The notes beneath the pieces were generated by a model. The model was given only the letters and a program-made list of their open reading frames with translations. It was not told the DNA's origin and did no database searches. Source: Chitinophagaceae bacterium (GTDB lineage: Bacteria > Bacteroidota > Bacteroidia > Chitinophagales > Chitinophagaceae). From it: a stretch of 11,011 bases of DNA. Both the position numbers and the translations under genes were made by a program. Shown piece by piece: positions 1 through 7,573 of the stretch (position 1 is its first letter; every line of letters starts with the position of its first letter). Where the stretch lies: positions 1 through 11,011 of the forward strand of contig JAEUVI010000305.1 in NCBI GenBank assembly GCA_016787105.1, in the 5' to 3' direction.

Positions 1-649
1 GATGTACAAACTGCATGCTGCTTTCCTTTTTACCACGAAGAGAAGAATGAAATTCGGTACAGCCTGTTTTTTCAGCAAGCATTTTAATATTCTCTTTTCT
101 TACCCCGCTGCCCGGCATTATAATAATGCGATCGTCAGCTACCCTATTCAACTCTGCTATCAAATCGACCGCGTCGGGGGCTGAAGGCTTCTGGCCTGAA
201 GTAAGAATCCGCTCACAACCTATTTGAATCAATTGTTCCATTGCTTCAAACGGATCGCGGCAACGATCGAATGCACGGTGAAATGTAACTCCCAATGGGT
301 AAGCCGCTTCAACAAGCTGTGAAATTCTTTTTATATCAATAGTTCCATCTATATTCAACAAGCCAATGACTACTCCGTCACAACCAAGTTCTTTACACAA
401 CTTCACATCGTTCAGCATAATGCCGAACTCTTCATCTGTAAATAAAAAATCACCTCCTCTCGGACGGATAATTGGATAAATTAAAATATCAAACGCTTCC
501 CGGCATGCACGAATATGACCATAAGACGGGGTGGTGCCGCCTTCAGCAAGATTGGCACAAAGCTCAATACGATCTGCACCACCTTCTACCGCAGACCTGG
601 TAGTAAGAAAGTCGGAAGTAGCTATCTCAATAATATATTTCCTATCCAT
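1..649 (-). CDS. cutC: CutC family protein (3' end cut off by window edge)
   Basis: This is a TIM-barrel protein of the CutC family, historically called a copper homeostasis protein; its biochemical function is uncertain. Translating the minus strand from the ATG at 647-649 gives 216 codons with no stop before the window edge. E. coli CutC is about 248 residues, so roughly 30 residues are missing at the C terminus. Family signatures are intact and in order: GADRIELC (24-31), EGGTTPS (36-42), IRPRGGDF (61-68), FHRAFD (123-128), LTSGQ (149-153), PGSGVR (179-184) and HSS (201-203). The gene starts 82 bases after the stop of the glycosylasparaginase gene on the same strand, with no evident terminator between them, so the two are probably cotranscribed. 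That pairing hints at a role in glycan or amino-sugar salvage rather than copper handling, but this is inference. Assignment to the family is secure. Confidence 0.95.
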   Translation of the reverse strand, partial: MDRKYIIEIATSDFLTTRSAVEGGADRIELCANLAEGGTTPSYGHIRACREAFDILIYPIIRPRGGDFLFTDEEFGIMLNDVKLCKELGCDGVVIGLLNIDGTIDIKRISQLVEAAYPLGVTFHRAFDRCRDPFEAMEQLIQIGCERILTSGQKPSAPDAVDLIAELNRVADDRIIIMPGSGVRKENIKMLAEKTGCTEFHSSLRGKKESSMQFVH

Positions 650-731
650 ATTTAGCTAAAGTCAAAGTAAAAACTAAAATCCTGCTGGCTGAAAATGTTT
701 CCTGAACCAAAAGAAAGCTCACTTTTTCTAA

Positions 732-1763
732 TCAACTAGTCCAGCTTTTCGCATTCACCAGCTTTTCCACATCATTACTTTTTATCGCATAGCTGAACCC
801 TTTATGAATAGCAAATGCTCCCACCTGCCCCTTTTTATTCAGTGCAAGAAAAGCTACCTGTATATCTTTGATTTTGTCTTTCTTAATTCTGACAATCCGT
901 TCAATCGCTTTTTTACAAGCAGCTTCTGGAGATAATCCCTGCCGCATCAACTCAACCACAGTATGCGAACCACTCACACGTATTACATCTTCTCCTTGTC
1001 CCGTAGCAGTACAGGCGCCCACTTCATTATCTACATATAATCCGGCACCAATAATTGGCGAATCTCCAAGCCGGCCGCGCATTTTAAAACCCATTCCGCT
1101 TGTAGTACAACTGCCGCTGAGATTACCATTTGCATCCATCGCCACCATTCCGATTGTATCGTGGTTCCATTCACCATTTGCCAGTTTAGCAGGAGCAAAA
1201 GATGTAGATGCGTTGCCTTTATTCTCAATATTGATGACAGGTTTATATTCCGATTTTTTCAACCACTCCTCATATGATCTTTGCGCATCCAGTGATAGCT
1301 TTTGTTCTTCCAATGGAAAACCTTCGGCTACAGCAAACTGTTGTGCTCCGCTACCAACCAGCATTACATGTGGCGTTTTCTCCATCACTCTTCTTGCCAC
1401 AGATATGGGATGTTTTATTCTTTCCAGGAATGCGACACTACCACAATTAAAGTTTTCATCCATAATACATGCATCCAGCGTCACAAAACCATCCCTGTCA
1501 GGGTTAGCGCCGAGTCCTACGCAACAATTCAATGAATCTTCGGTTACCCTTACCCCTGCTTCCACTGCATCCAGGGCACGTCCGCTCTTTCCCAGTATTT
1601 CCCAGGCACCTTTATTAGCTGCCAGTCCGGCATCCCAGGTTGATATCACAACCGGCTTCCCTTTTACAATTGCCGGTGCTTCTGAAGCCCAGGCCTTTTT
1701 TCCGATTAGTGCGGCTAATGAACTGACGGCCGAAGCACTAATGAACTTTCTCCTGTTGATCAT
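732..1763 (-). CDS. Glycosylasparaginase (N4-(beta-N-acetylglucosaminyl)-L-asparaginase), Tat-exported
   Basis: This N-terminal-nucleophile hydrolase cleaves the GlcNAc-asparagine bond left after proteins carrying N-glycans are degraded, giving aspartate and GlcNAc-amine, which decays to GlcNAc and ammonia. The N terminus has a twin-arginine motif (NRRKFIS, residues 3-9) followed by a short hydrophobic stretch and an Ala-rich region, so export of the folded protein by Tat to the periplasm is likely. Family hallmarks are the STWDAG segment (41-46), the NPDRDG-type loop (87-92) and HDTIGMVAMD (201-210). Thr203 is the expected nucleophile, exposed when the precursor cuts itself between Asp202 and Thr203 into alpha and beta chains. 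RGRLGDSPIIGAG (229-241) and TATGQGED (252-259) match substrate-binding segments. The length of 343 aa fits the bacterial enzymes. It is the first gene of a probable two-gene unit with cutC and is divergent from the FMN reductase gene. Confidence 0.95.
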   Translation of the reverse strand: MINRRKFISASAVSSLAALIGKKAWASEAPAIVKGKPVVISTWDAGLAANKGAWEILGKSGRALDAVEAGVRVTEDSLNCCVGLGANPDRDGFVTLDACIMDENFNCGSVAFLERIKHPISVARRVMEKTPHVMLVGSGAQQFAVAEGFPLEEQKLSLDAQRSYEEWLKKSEYKPVINIENKGNASTSFAPAKLANGEWNHDTIGMVAMDANGNLSGSCTTSGMGFKMRGRLGDSPIIGAGLYVDNEVGACTATGQGEDVIRVSGSHTVVELMRQGLSPEAACKKAIERIVRIKKDKIKDIQVAFLALNKKGQVGAFAIHKGFSYAIKSNDVEKLVNAKSWTS

Positions 1764-1814
1764 TGTTATAGTTTAAGTTCCGAAATTAAAGTATTCAGTT
1801 GCAATATTTAAATT

Positions 1815-1845
1815 CAAAAGTTAAAACATTTACCATTTGCAACAA
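1815..1845 (-). promoter_or_regulatory. Weak candidate promoter for glycosylasparaginase-cutC
   Basis: Read on the minus strand, 1815-1822 gives AACTTTTG, one mismatch from the Bacteroidota -7 consensus TAnnTTTG. TTG triplets lie about 17-20 bases further upstream (1840-1845), roughly where a -33 element would sit. Transcription from here would leave a leader of about 45 bases before the ATG at 1763. The match is imperfect and the region is AT-rich, so chance resemblance is quite possible. Confidence 0.22.
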
Positions 1846-1893
1846 CTTTAATACACGGATTCCAGGTAAAAGAATGATTTAAACCAACAAGAT

Positions 1894-1901
1894 TATCTTT
1901 G
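1894..1901 (+). promoter_or_regulatory. Bacteroidota -7 element for the FMN reductase gene
   Basis: TATCTTTG is an exact match to the Bacteroidota -7 consensus TAnnTTTG and ends 35 bases before the ATG at 1937, giving a leader of plausible length. I see no convincing -33 TTTG at the usual spacing of about 19-21 bases, so the call rests on the -7 element and its position in a divergent intergenic region. Confidence 0.42.
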
Positions 1902-1936
1902 CGCGGTCTTGCCATTACAACTTTTAACAAATAAAA

Positions 1937-2503
1937 ATGAGAATTGAAATTATTTCAGGAAGTGCCCGTACGAACAGTGTAACAAAACGTGTAGCACTTC
2001 ACCTGTACAAATTGTTTTCTGAAAATACTTCTCACGATATAGGACTGATTGATTTAAGTGTATGGGAATTGCCTCCTCTGCAAAAAGTTTTTGTTTCTGA
2101 AGATCAAACGCCGGATCACCTGAAACCGCTTTCAGAAAAAATATTCAACGCCGACGCATACATATTGGTTACGCCTGAGTACAATGGCAGCTACTCTCCT
2201 GCCCTTAAAAATTTATTAGACCACTACCCAAAGCAGCATCACAAAGCATTTGGTATTGTAACAGCATCCAATGGCGCATTTGGCGGTATGCGTGCTACAC
2301 AACAATTGTTACTGTTGGTGCCTGCGCTGTTTGGCGTTGCATCGCCTTATTTACTGATAGTACCGCAGGTTGATAAAAAATTTTCACCAGATGGTGAGCT
2401 ACTGGAGCAAAGTTTTTCAAATAACGTTCACAATTTCGTTACAGAATTTCTATGGTTATCAGAAAATGTGGCTAAAGAAAAATCCGCTGTAAAAGCGGTA
2501 TAA
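1937..2503 (+). CDS. NAD(P)H-dependent FMN reductase, flavodoxin-like fold
   Basis: This is a small flavoprotein of the NADPH-dependent FMN reductase family (the YieF/ChrR/azoreductase-like group). Members bind FMN and reduce quinones, azo dyes, chromate or other acceptors with NAD(P)H in the cytoplasm. The N terminus is a beta strand followed by the phosphate-binding loop SGSARTNS (7-14). The second signature, TPEYNGSYSPALKNLLD (79-95), is the family's typical flavin-contact segment. A third FMN-loop region, SNGAFGGMRA (111-120), also fits. The length of 188 aa is normal and there is no signal peptide. The ATG at 1937 places the first strand right at the N terminus, as in relatives. The gene stands alone on the plus strand, divergent from glycosylasparaginase and convergent with the M28 peptidase, so neighbours do not reveal its acceptor. 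Family is secure; physiological substrate unknown. Confidence 0.9.
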   Translation: MRIEIISGSARTNSVTKRVALHLYKLFSENTSHDIGLIDLSVWELPPLQKVFVSEDQTPDHLKPLSEKIFNADAYILVTPEYNGSYSPALKNLLDHYPKQHHKAFGIVTASNGAFGGMRATQQLLLLVPALFGVASPYLLIVPQVDKKFSPDGELLEQSFSNNVHNFVTEFLWLSENVAKEKSAVKAV

Positions 2504-2606
2504 AAAAATCCCAGCTAGTAATTTATTATTTATTGTATAATAACTCTATTCCGCAGGATTAGTATCCTATAATACCTTATTGCCTTTATGCCTCGTTTCT
2601 TTTTTA

Positions 2607-4052
2607 CTAATCCTTCCACCTCCATTCACCGGCAATCTGCAATGGTTCTTTGAGCCCGCTCTTCAGTAATTTTTCCTTTAAAACATCATCCGGCAAATGC
2701 TTTGCTTTTAAATCATGTGAATCAGCAAGACCATACAATAACATTGCACCGAAGCGAACAGTATTTCTAATCTCGTCATCTTTAACCCAACTAAAAACAT
2801 CGCAATCGGCGTGATAACAATTTAATATTTCCCGGCTCAGGCTACCTGAAGCACCAGCAGTCGGAATACCCTGCAACATAAACGGCTGGTGATCGCTATG
2901 CAAGCCAAGACCAATGCGCAAAGTATTTTTAAAAGAAGTATCAATTCCCTGTGCAATCGCACCGATTGATTTTACAAGAATTGAATCTTCATCCGTTCCG
3001 GTCGAATATCCTTTTGGATTATTGGTCATATCAAAATTCAGCATGTAGCGAATTTTCTTTAAGGTTCCGTCTTTCAAAGCTTTTTCAATATACGCTTCAG
3101 AACCAAGCAACCCTTCTTCTTCTCCCATAAATAAAACGAACTCTATTGTACGCTCCGGCCGGAGCTTCAATGCCGCAAAAGTTCTCGCCATATCAATTAC
3201 GGCAAAAGAGCCAATTCCATTATCAATAGCACCGGTTGCTAAATCCCAGCTATCAAGATGACCTCCGATTACTATTTTTTCCTCAGGGATAGTTTTTCCT
3301 TTAATTGTACCAATAACATTTCTCGCTTTTATTTTACCGGAGAAATTTGTCATATTAATGTCCGCGACTGCAATCTTTGCTTTCATTTGCTCCTTCAACT
3401 GCATGCCATCCTCATTACCGATGCACACAGCAGGAATATTAATCAGCTTTCCTGTTACAGATGCTGTACCTGTCAACAAAATTCCTCCTGGTGCGGAATT
3501 AAAAAGTATAACACCGATTGCACCATATTTTATTGCCAATGCTGTCTTTTCGGAACGATGAAGATTTTTTAAACCTTCTTTTGAACCTGGCAGTATTCCC
3601 AATGATGCAAAAACAATCTTTCCTTTTGCTGCATCAGGATTGGAGAGATAATCTTCTTCCAGTCCATTTCCCATATCAATGAGCTCACCGGAAATAGTCG
3701 CTTTCACAGGAGAATGGGCCAATGTGACCGATTTATAGTTCACGCCATTAATCGTAACAGTAAGTGTGCCCCTGCTCCAGCTTTCCGCTTCAAAAACCTG
3801 GTAGCGTGTTTGCAACCCATAGGATTTTAATAGCTTAAAGGCATATGCCTCAGCTTTTGCACCATTAACTGATCCGGTTAACCGATGCCCGATTTTCTCT
3901 GTTGCTTCTTTTAATGTGCTGTAAGCCCTGGAATGATCGGTTACCTCTTTATCTATCTGGGAAAATATATGTTGCCACGCCGCTTTCTGCTGGGAAAAAC
4001 CAATAACTGATATTACTAAACACAAGGTTGCTGTTAAAAATCTTTTTCGCAT
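2607..4052 (-). CDS. Secreted M28-family metallopeptidase with PA insert (carboxypeptidase Q-like)
   Basis: This is a two-zinc exopeptidase of family M28, expected to act as an aminopeptidase or dipeptidase outside the cytoplasm. I place the start at the ATG at 4052 (481 aa); a TTG two codons upstream is in frame but unnecessary. Residues 1 to about 20 form a signal peptide (MRKRF, a hydrophobic core, then GFSQ). A protease-associated (PA) region is inserted at about 115-235, as in mammalian carboxypeptidase Q. The metal and catalytic set is complete: His265 and Asp267 in GGHLDSWD, bridging Asp277 in GAIDNG, general base Glu311 and ligand Glu312 in GEEEGLLGS, Asp341 in NFDM, and His414 in CYHADCD, which resembles the CYHKACD site of Streptomyces griseus aminopeptidase. 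It lies 76 bases downstream of the SnoaL-like gene on the same strand, so cotranscription is possible. Exact peptide specificity cannot be read from sequence. Confidence 0.92.
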   Translation of the reverse strand: MRKRFLTATLCLVISVIGFSQQKAAWQHIFSQIDKEVTDHSRAYSTLKEATEKIGHRLTGSVNGAKAEAYAFKLLKSYGLQTRYQVFEAESWSRGTLTVTINGVNYKSVTLAHSPVKATISGELIDMGNGLEEDYLSNPDAAKGKIVFASLGILPGSKEGLKNLHRSEKTALAIKYGAIGVILFNSAPGGILLTGTASVTGKLINIPAVCIGNEDGMQLKEQMKAKIAVADINMTNFSGKIKARNVIGTIKGKTIPEEKIVIGGHLDSWDLATGAIDNGIGSFAVIDMARTFAALKLRPERTIEFVLFMGEEEGLLGSEAYIEKALKDGTLKKIRYMLNFDMTNNPKGYSTGTDEDSILVKSIGAIAQGIDTSFKNTLRIGLGLHSDHQPFMLQGIPTAGASGSLSREILNCYHADCDVFSWVKDDEIRNTVRFGAMLLYGLADSHDLKAKHLPDDVLKEKLLKSGLKEPLQIAGEWRWKD

Positions 4053-4128
4053 AATCAATATTTCAAAAGATAAACCGACGTTATTAAAACTGCTAAGATA
4101 TATGTTCCGGATAGCGAAGCGGCGAGGC

Positions 4129-4614
4129 CTACACTGCTTTTTGATAATTCTTTTGCATATAATTATCCAGGCTTTTTCTTGCCTGTTTCTGAACAGCTTT
4201 TTTCATAAAACCTGTCCATCCAAATAAAATCCCTTTCCAGCCTAATGCCTGGCCAATCCATGTACTCAACCGGAATGCATCGCTGTGCTCAACTATTTTC
4301 CCTTCATTAATTTTCATAAAGGCCTTGATATTGTTTACTACTTTATTGCCAGTTTTTGAAAACGTATATTTTGCCACCCACTTACAGGTTGCATACTCTT
4401 CATCCAGCAGTTCAATATCTGAAAAAGTAAGCGAAAAATCTTTGGCGTTCTTGCATAGCATTTCCCACATGGCCCTCACTTCGTCTCCATGCAACAAACC
4501 GAAAACGGGATCATTAAATACTGCGTTTTCACTATAGCAATCCTGCATGGATTTATAATCCAGCTTTTGAAACGCGGAGTAAAACCGGCTGATTACTTGT
4601 TCATTGACGTCCAT
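4129..4614 (-). CDS. SnoaL-like / NTF2-fold protein
   Basis: This 161-aa cytoplasmic protein belongs to the NTF2-like superfamily (SnoaL-like, nuclear transport factor 2 family). The N-terminal pattern is typical: a helix holding FYSAFQKLDYKSMQDCYSE (11-29), then the short segment AVFNDPVFGLLHGDEV (31-46), where the Asp-Pro follows the helical cone. Beta strands come next, including KWVAKYTFSKTG (98-109) and NNIKAFMKINEGKIVEHSDAF (114-134). The fold serves as a small-molecule-binding cone or a polyketide-cyclase-like or ketosteroid-isomerase-like enzyme; nothing here identifies the ligand. The tail after residue 135 is rich in Trp, Gly and then Lys/Gln, longer than the bare fold, and probably helical. 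The gene lies upstream of the M28 peptidase and is divergent from the 128-aa unknown gene. No signal peptide is seen. Family likely, function unknown. Confidence 0.85.
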   Translation of the reverse strand: MDVNEQVISRFYSAFQKLDYKSMQDCYSENAVFNDPVFGLLHGDEVRAMWEMLCKNAKDFSLTFSDIELLDEEYATCKWVAKYTFSKTGNKVVNNIKAFMKINEGKIVEHSDAFRLSTWIGQALGWKGILFGWTGFMKKAVQKQARKSLDNYMQKNYQKAV

Positions 4615-4740
4615 ACAAAAAATTAAAGAATGTAAATGTAAGCTGTAAACAAGAATAACCGTATTGCCATTAATATTATTTAACTGACAACACTTTCATG
4701 ATTCGACGAAATGACCTAATTTGAAAAAAATAATGCTACC

Positions 4741-5127
4741 ATGCCCCAGGAAATTGCAATAAAAAGTTTACACCTCGAATACCGTCTTTGGATTGCTGAA
4801 TTGAATTTTGATATTAACCTTATCAGGATATTCAATGACCGGTTGCTGGAAATAGGAGAAGAAAATAAATCAGCGGAAACAAAAAAAAAGCTGGAGGATT
4901 TAGAAAAAAAATTCGGCATTAGCCGCGATACGATTGACTCGCTGCGCCACCGTATGCACCTCGAAAAAATGAACCTCGCGGCCATAGCCCGGGAAAATGC
5001 GAAGCCGGGATTAAAAATTTCCATTCCTGAAAACTATGCGTATATACGGAATGATTTCTTCGAATTCCGCATTTCTTTTAATGATTTGAAAAGCGAATTC
5101 CTTCGCTTTGAAAGCCATGCCTCCTGA
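4741..5127 (+). CDS. Unrecognised 128-aa charged, coiled-coil-like protein
   Basis: I do not recognise this protein. It has no signal peptide or membrane segment. Residues 1-40 look like one amphipathic helix with regularly spaced Leu/Ile/Phe (LHLEYRLWIAELNFDI, residues 10-25). Residues 42-58 are almost all Lys and Glu, typical of a coiled coil. FGISRDTIDSLRHRMH (58-73) resembles a short helix-turn-helix but is too short to call. The C-terminal third (91-125) carries aromatic residues and likely strands or a short helix. Codon use matches neighbouring genes, initiation at an ATG leaves a tidy 126-base divergent gap, and a strong terminator follows 31 bases after the stop; all three argue that the gene is real. 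A weak TA-rich element (TAATTTG, 4717-4723) lies close upstream. A cytoplasmic scaffold, regulator or small structural protein are all possible. Confidence 0.75.
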   Translation: MPQEIAIKSLHLEYRLWIAELNFDINLIRIFNDRLLEIGEENKSAETKKKLEDLEKKFGISRDTIDSLRHRMHLEKMNLAAIARENAKPGLKISIPENYAYIRNDFFEFRISFNDLKSEFLRFESHAS

Positions 5128-5158
5128 GCACAATCGTTTCCGCAAAAAAAATATTATT

Positions 5159-5194
5159 AAGGCCGTTGTTTCGCCATAAACAACGGCCTTTTTT
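5159..5194 (+). terminator. Strong intrinsic terminator after the 128-aa gene
   Basis: A perfect 13-bp stem pairs 5159-5171 (AAGGCCGTTGTTT) with 5178-5190 (AAACAACGGCCTT) around the 6-base loop CGCCAT. The T run 5189-5194 completes a rho-independent terminator for plus-strand transcription from the gene ending at 5127. The hairpin ends only 24 bases before the hexosaminidase ATG. Confidence 0.93.
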
Positions 5195-5195
5195 G

Positions 5196-5203
5196 TACTC
5201 TTG
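5196..5203 (+). promoter_or_regulatory. Candidate -7 element for the GH20 gene
   Basis: TACTCTTG differs by one base from TAnnTTTG and is the best -7-like element between the terminator and the ATG at 5219. Transcription from it would give a leader of only about 8-10 bases. A matching -33 element would have to overlap the terminator stem (TTGTTTC, 5166-5172). The short leader and imperfect match keep confidence low, but a promoter must lie close by if the terminator is efficient. Confidence 0.27.
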
Positions 5204-5218
5204 CATAAAATATTCTGC

Positions 5219-7564
5219 ATGAAAAGAATCAATGCTTTAATTGTCTTTCTCTTACCATTAATACTATACGCACAGGTAAATATTATTCCTGCGCCGGTAA
5301 GCATTAAACAACCAAAAATTGCCAATCTTTTCAATATTACATCTTCCACAAAAATTGTTCTTGAAGGAAGCAATCTTGAAAATTCTGCTAACTTCCTGAA
5401 TAACTATCTCCAAAAATTCTATGGCATTACGCTGGAGGTAACAAACACAAATGCCGGTAATAATTCAATCGTATTGAATTTTGACCGTATGAATAAAGGT
5501 GATGGCGCTTACAATCTCACTGTAAACAAAAAAGGAATTTATATCGGTGGCGACAATGAATCAGGTGTTTTCTATGGCGTACAATCGCTGATACAGCTAT
5601 TACCTGTGCCTGCCCCCATGCAAAAGACAACAGAAACTAAGCTAAGAATTCCTTTTGTTTCTATTACAGATTATCCCCGTTTTGCCTACCGCGGGCTGAT
5701 GCTCGATGTTGGCCGCCATTTCCTGCCCGTTGATTTTGTAAAAAAATACATTGATTACCTCGCATTGCATAAAATGAATTATTTCCACTGGCATTTAACA
5801 GATGACCAGGGCTGGCGCATTGAGATAAAAAAATATCCCAAACTTACAGAAGTCGGCGCCTGGCGTAATGGAACAATCATTGGCCATTATCCCGGCAAAG
5901 GAAATGACAATGAAAGAGACGGTGGTTTTTATACACAGAAGAATGTAAAGGAAATAGTAAAGTATGCAGCAGAAAGATATATAACTGTAGTACCGGAAAT
6001 TGAAATGCCTGGTCACGCTATGGCTGCCATCGCAGCATACCCTGAATTGAGTTGTTTTCCTGAAGAACCTACCATTAAATATTTTGATAGCCGATCTACC
6101 TGGGCAGGTGATAGCAGTGGTAAGCAGGTAATGCAAAGCTGGGGTGTATACAATGACGTATTTGTTCCATCCGAAAATACATTCACGTTTTTGCAGGGTG
6201 TGATTGACGAGGTTATCGGATTGTTTCCCTCCAAATATATTCATGTGGGCGGCGATGAATGCCCGAAGGACAACTGGAAACGTTCCGCATTCTGCCAGCA
6301 ATTGATGAAAGAAAAAGGACTGAAAAACGAACATGAGCTACAGAGCTATTTTGTACAGCGCATGGAAAAGTATATTAACAGTAAAGGAAGAAGCATTATT
6401 GGTTGGGACGAAATCCTGGAAGGAGGCCTTGCTCCAAATGCAACGGTAATGAGCTGGCGCGGCGAAAAAGGCGGGATTGAGGCAGCGAAACAAAAGCATG
6501 ATGTTATCATGACACCGACTACCTATCTCTATTTTGATTATGCACAAACAAAAAACGAAGACTCATTGGTAATTGGCGGCTTTCTGCCATTGGAAAAAGT
6601 GTATAAATATGAACCTTATGCAAAAGAATTGACTGCAGAACAGGCAAAATATATTAAAGGCGTTCAGGCTAACTTATGGACTGAATACATAAAATATCCG
6701 ACCAAAGTAGAATACATGATTTTCCCGAGGGTGTCTGCTTTGTCAGAAATACAATGGAGCCCGAAAGAAAAAAAGAACTGGCCTGATTTTCAGAAACGGA
6801 TTCAAACGCAGTTTAAAAGATATGATTTGTGGAAGGCGCATTATAGCAAGGCGTTTTATGATTTGAAGGCTAGTGTGATTCCAGCGCCAGACTACAAAGG
6901 AGTAATGTGGAAATTAGAATCAAACAATAAATCTGATAAAATCTATTACACATCCTCTTTTGCTGATAGTAACCTCTTTGAATATAAAGGCCCAATTAAG
7001 GTAACCAATTTAGGTGGGGAATATCATGCATTTTTACGAAATAAAGAGAATGAAAAAATAGGTTACGGGGTTAAGCAGAAATTCTTTGTTACTAAAGCCA
7101 CTAATAAAAAAATTATTTTATCAGTTCCTGCATCCGACAACTATCCCGGCAGTGGCCCTTTTACATTAGTTAATGCTGTACAAAATGAAGCAGGTCTGGC
7201 AAAGTCAGAAGAATTTCTCGGATACAATGGCACCGATTGCGAAGCGTCCATTGATCTTGGCAGCATACAACAAATCAGTATAGTAAAAGTGCATGTCTTT
7301 GACCGCCCTGAAAGCTGGATTTATCGCCCGGCTTTTTTTCATGTAGCTATTTCAAAAGATGGCAGTCAGTACACTACAATGGGTACTTCGGACATATTTG
7401 AAGCAACAGGTGATAATGGAAATGGGGTGATGACTGTAAATCAAAAATCAGTTGCAGCCAGGTATATAAAAGTAAAACTGGGTAACTACGGTACGATACC
7501 CGCCGGCAATCCCGGTGAAGGCAGCAAAGCATGGTTATTTGTAGATGAGATAGAAGTGAATTAA
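5219..7564 (+). CDS. Secreted GH20 beta-N-acetylhexosaminidase with discoidin-like C-terminus
   Basis: This exo-glycosidase removes terminal beta-linked GlcNAc or GalNAc from glycans or chitin oligomers by substrate-assisted catalysis. I start it at the ATG at 5219 (781 aa), which opens directly into a signal peptide (MKRINALIVFLLPLILYAQ). The in-frame TTG at 5201 only adds six residues before it. The order is a GH20b N-terminal domain (about 20-145), the catalytic barrel (about 148-515), a chitobiase-C-like beta domain (about 560-630) and an F5/8 type C (discoidin-like) domain (about 645-781). The catalytic pair is Asp346-Glu347 in HVGGDE. WHLTDDQGWRIE (191-202) and the QANLWTEY segment (483-490) also match the family. 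The nagB fusion follows 96 bases downstream on the same strand and would use the GlcNAc it releases. The protein is probably periplasmic or surface-exposed; no lipobox or type IX secretion tail is seen. Confidence 0.95.
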   Translation: MKRINALIVFLLPLILYAQVNIIPAPVSIKQPKIANLFNITSSTKIVLEGSNLENSANFLNNYLQKFYGITLEVTNTNAGNNSIVLNFDRMNKGDGAYNLTVNKKGIYIGGDNESGVFYGVQSLIQLLPVPAPMQKTTETKLRIPFVSITDYPRFAYRGLMLDVGRHFLPVDFVKKYIDYLALHKMNYFHWHLTDDQGWRIEIKKYPKLTEVGAWRNGTIIGHYPGKGNDNERDGGFYTQKNVKEIVKYAAERYITVVPEIEMPGHAMAAIAAYPELSCFPEEPTIKYFDSRSTWAGDSSGKQVMQSWGVYNDVFVPSENTFTFLQGVIDEVIGLFPSKYIHVGGDECPKDNWKRSAFCQQLMKEKGLKNEHELQSYFVQRMEKYINSKGRSIIGWDEILEGGLAPNATVMSWRGEKGGIEAAKQKHDVIMTPTTYLYFDYAQTKNEDSLVIGGFLPLEKVYKYEPYAKELTAEQAKYIKGVQANLWTEYIKYPTKVEYMIFPRVSALSEIQWSPKEKKNWPDFQKRIQTQFKRYDLWKAHYSKAFYDLKASVIPAPDYKGVMWKLESNNKSDKIYYTSSFADSNLFEYKGPIKVTNLGGEYHAFLRNKENEKIGYGVKQKFFVTKATNKKIILSVPASDNYPGSGPFTLVNAVQNEAGLAKSEEFLGYNGTDCEASIDLGSIQQISIVKVHVFDRPESWIYRPAFFHVAISKDGSQYTTMGTSDIFEATGDNGNGVMTVNQKSVAARYIKVKLGNYGTIPAGNPGEGSKAWLFVDEIEVN

Positions 7565-7573
7565 TTATTATTC

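Noticed and set aside
868..1776. A long plus-strand open frame of about 300 codons
   Set aside because: It lies almost wholly opposite the glycosylasparaginase gene, whose Tat signal and catalytic motifs are unmistakable. The predicted product is Ser/Pro/Thr-rich with no recognisable domain, as expected of an antisense shadow.
2478..2498. Small hairpin (CCGCT/AGCGG) in the 3' end of the FMN reductase gene, followed on the minus strand by ATTTTT
   Set aside because: It could be a terminator for the convergent M28 gene, but the stem is only 5 bp, it lies inside coding sequence and the T tract is interrupted.
2523..2568. AT-only stem TTATTAT/ATAATAA and a short AGGAT-TAGT-ATCCT hairpin in the convergent gap
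   Set aside because: Stems are short or made only of A-T pairs with no adjacent T tract; in AT-rich intergenic DNA these arise easily by chance.
4053..4058. TTG start two codons upstream for the M28 peptidase
   Set aside because: The ATG at 4052 gives an excellent signal peptide directly, and the TTG adds nothing recognisable.
5201..5218. TTG start six codons upstream for the GH20 enzyme
   Set aside because: It would add HKIFC before a good signal peptide and overlaps the candidate promoter; the ATG at 5219 is preferred.
5795..6334. Minus-strand open frame of 179 codons
   Set aside because: Antisense to the GH20 catalytic domain, which carries the real motifs; the product is aromatic- and Cys-rich with no family resemblance.
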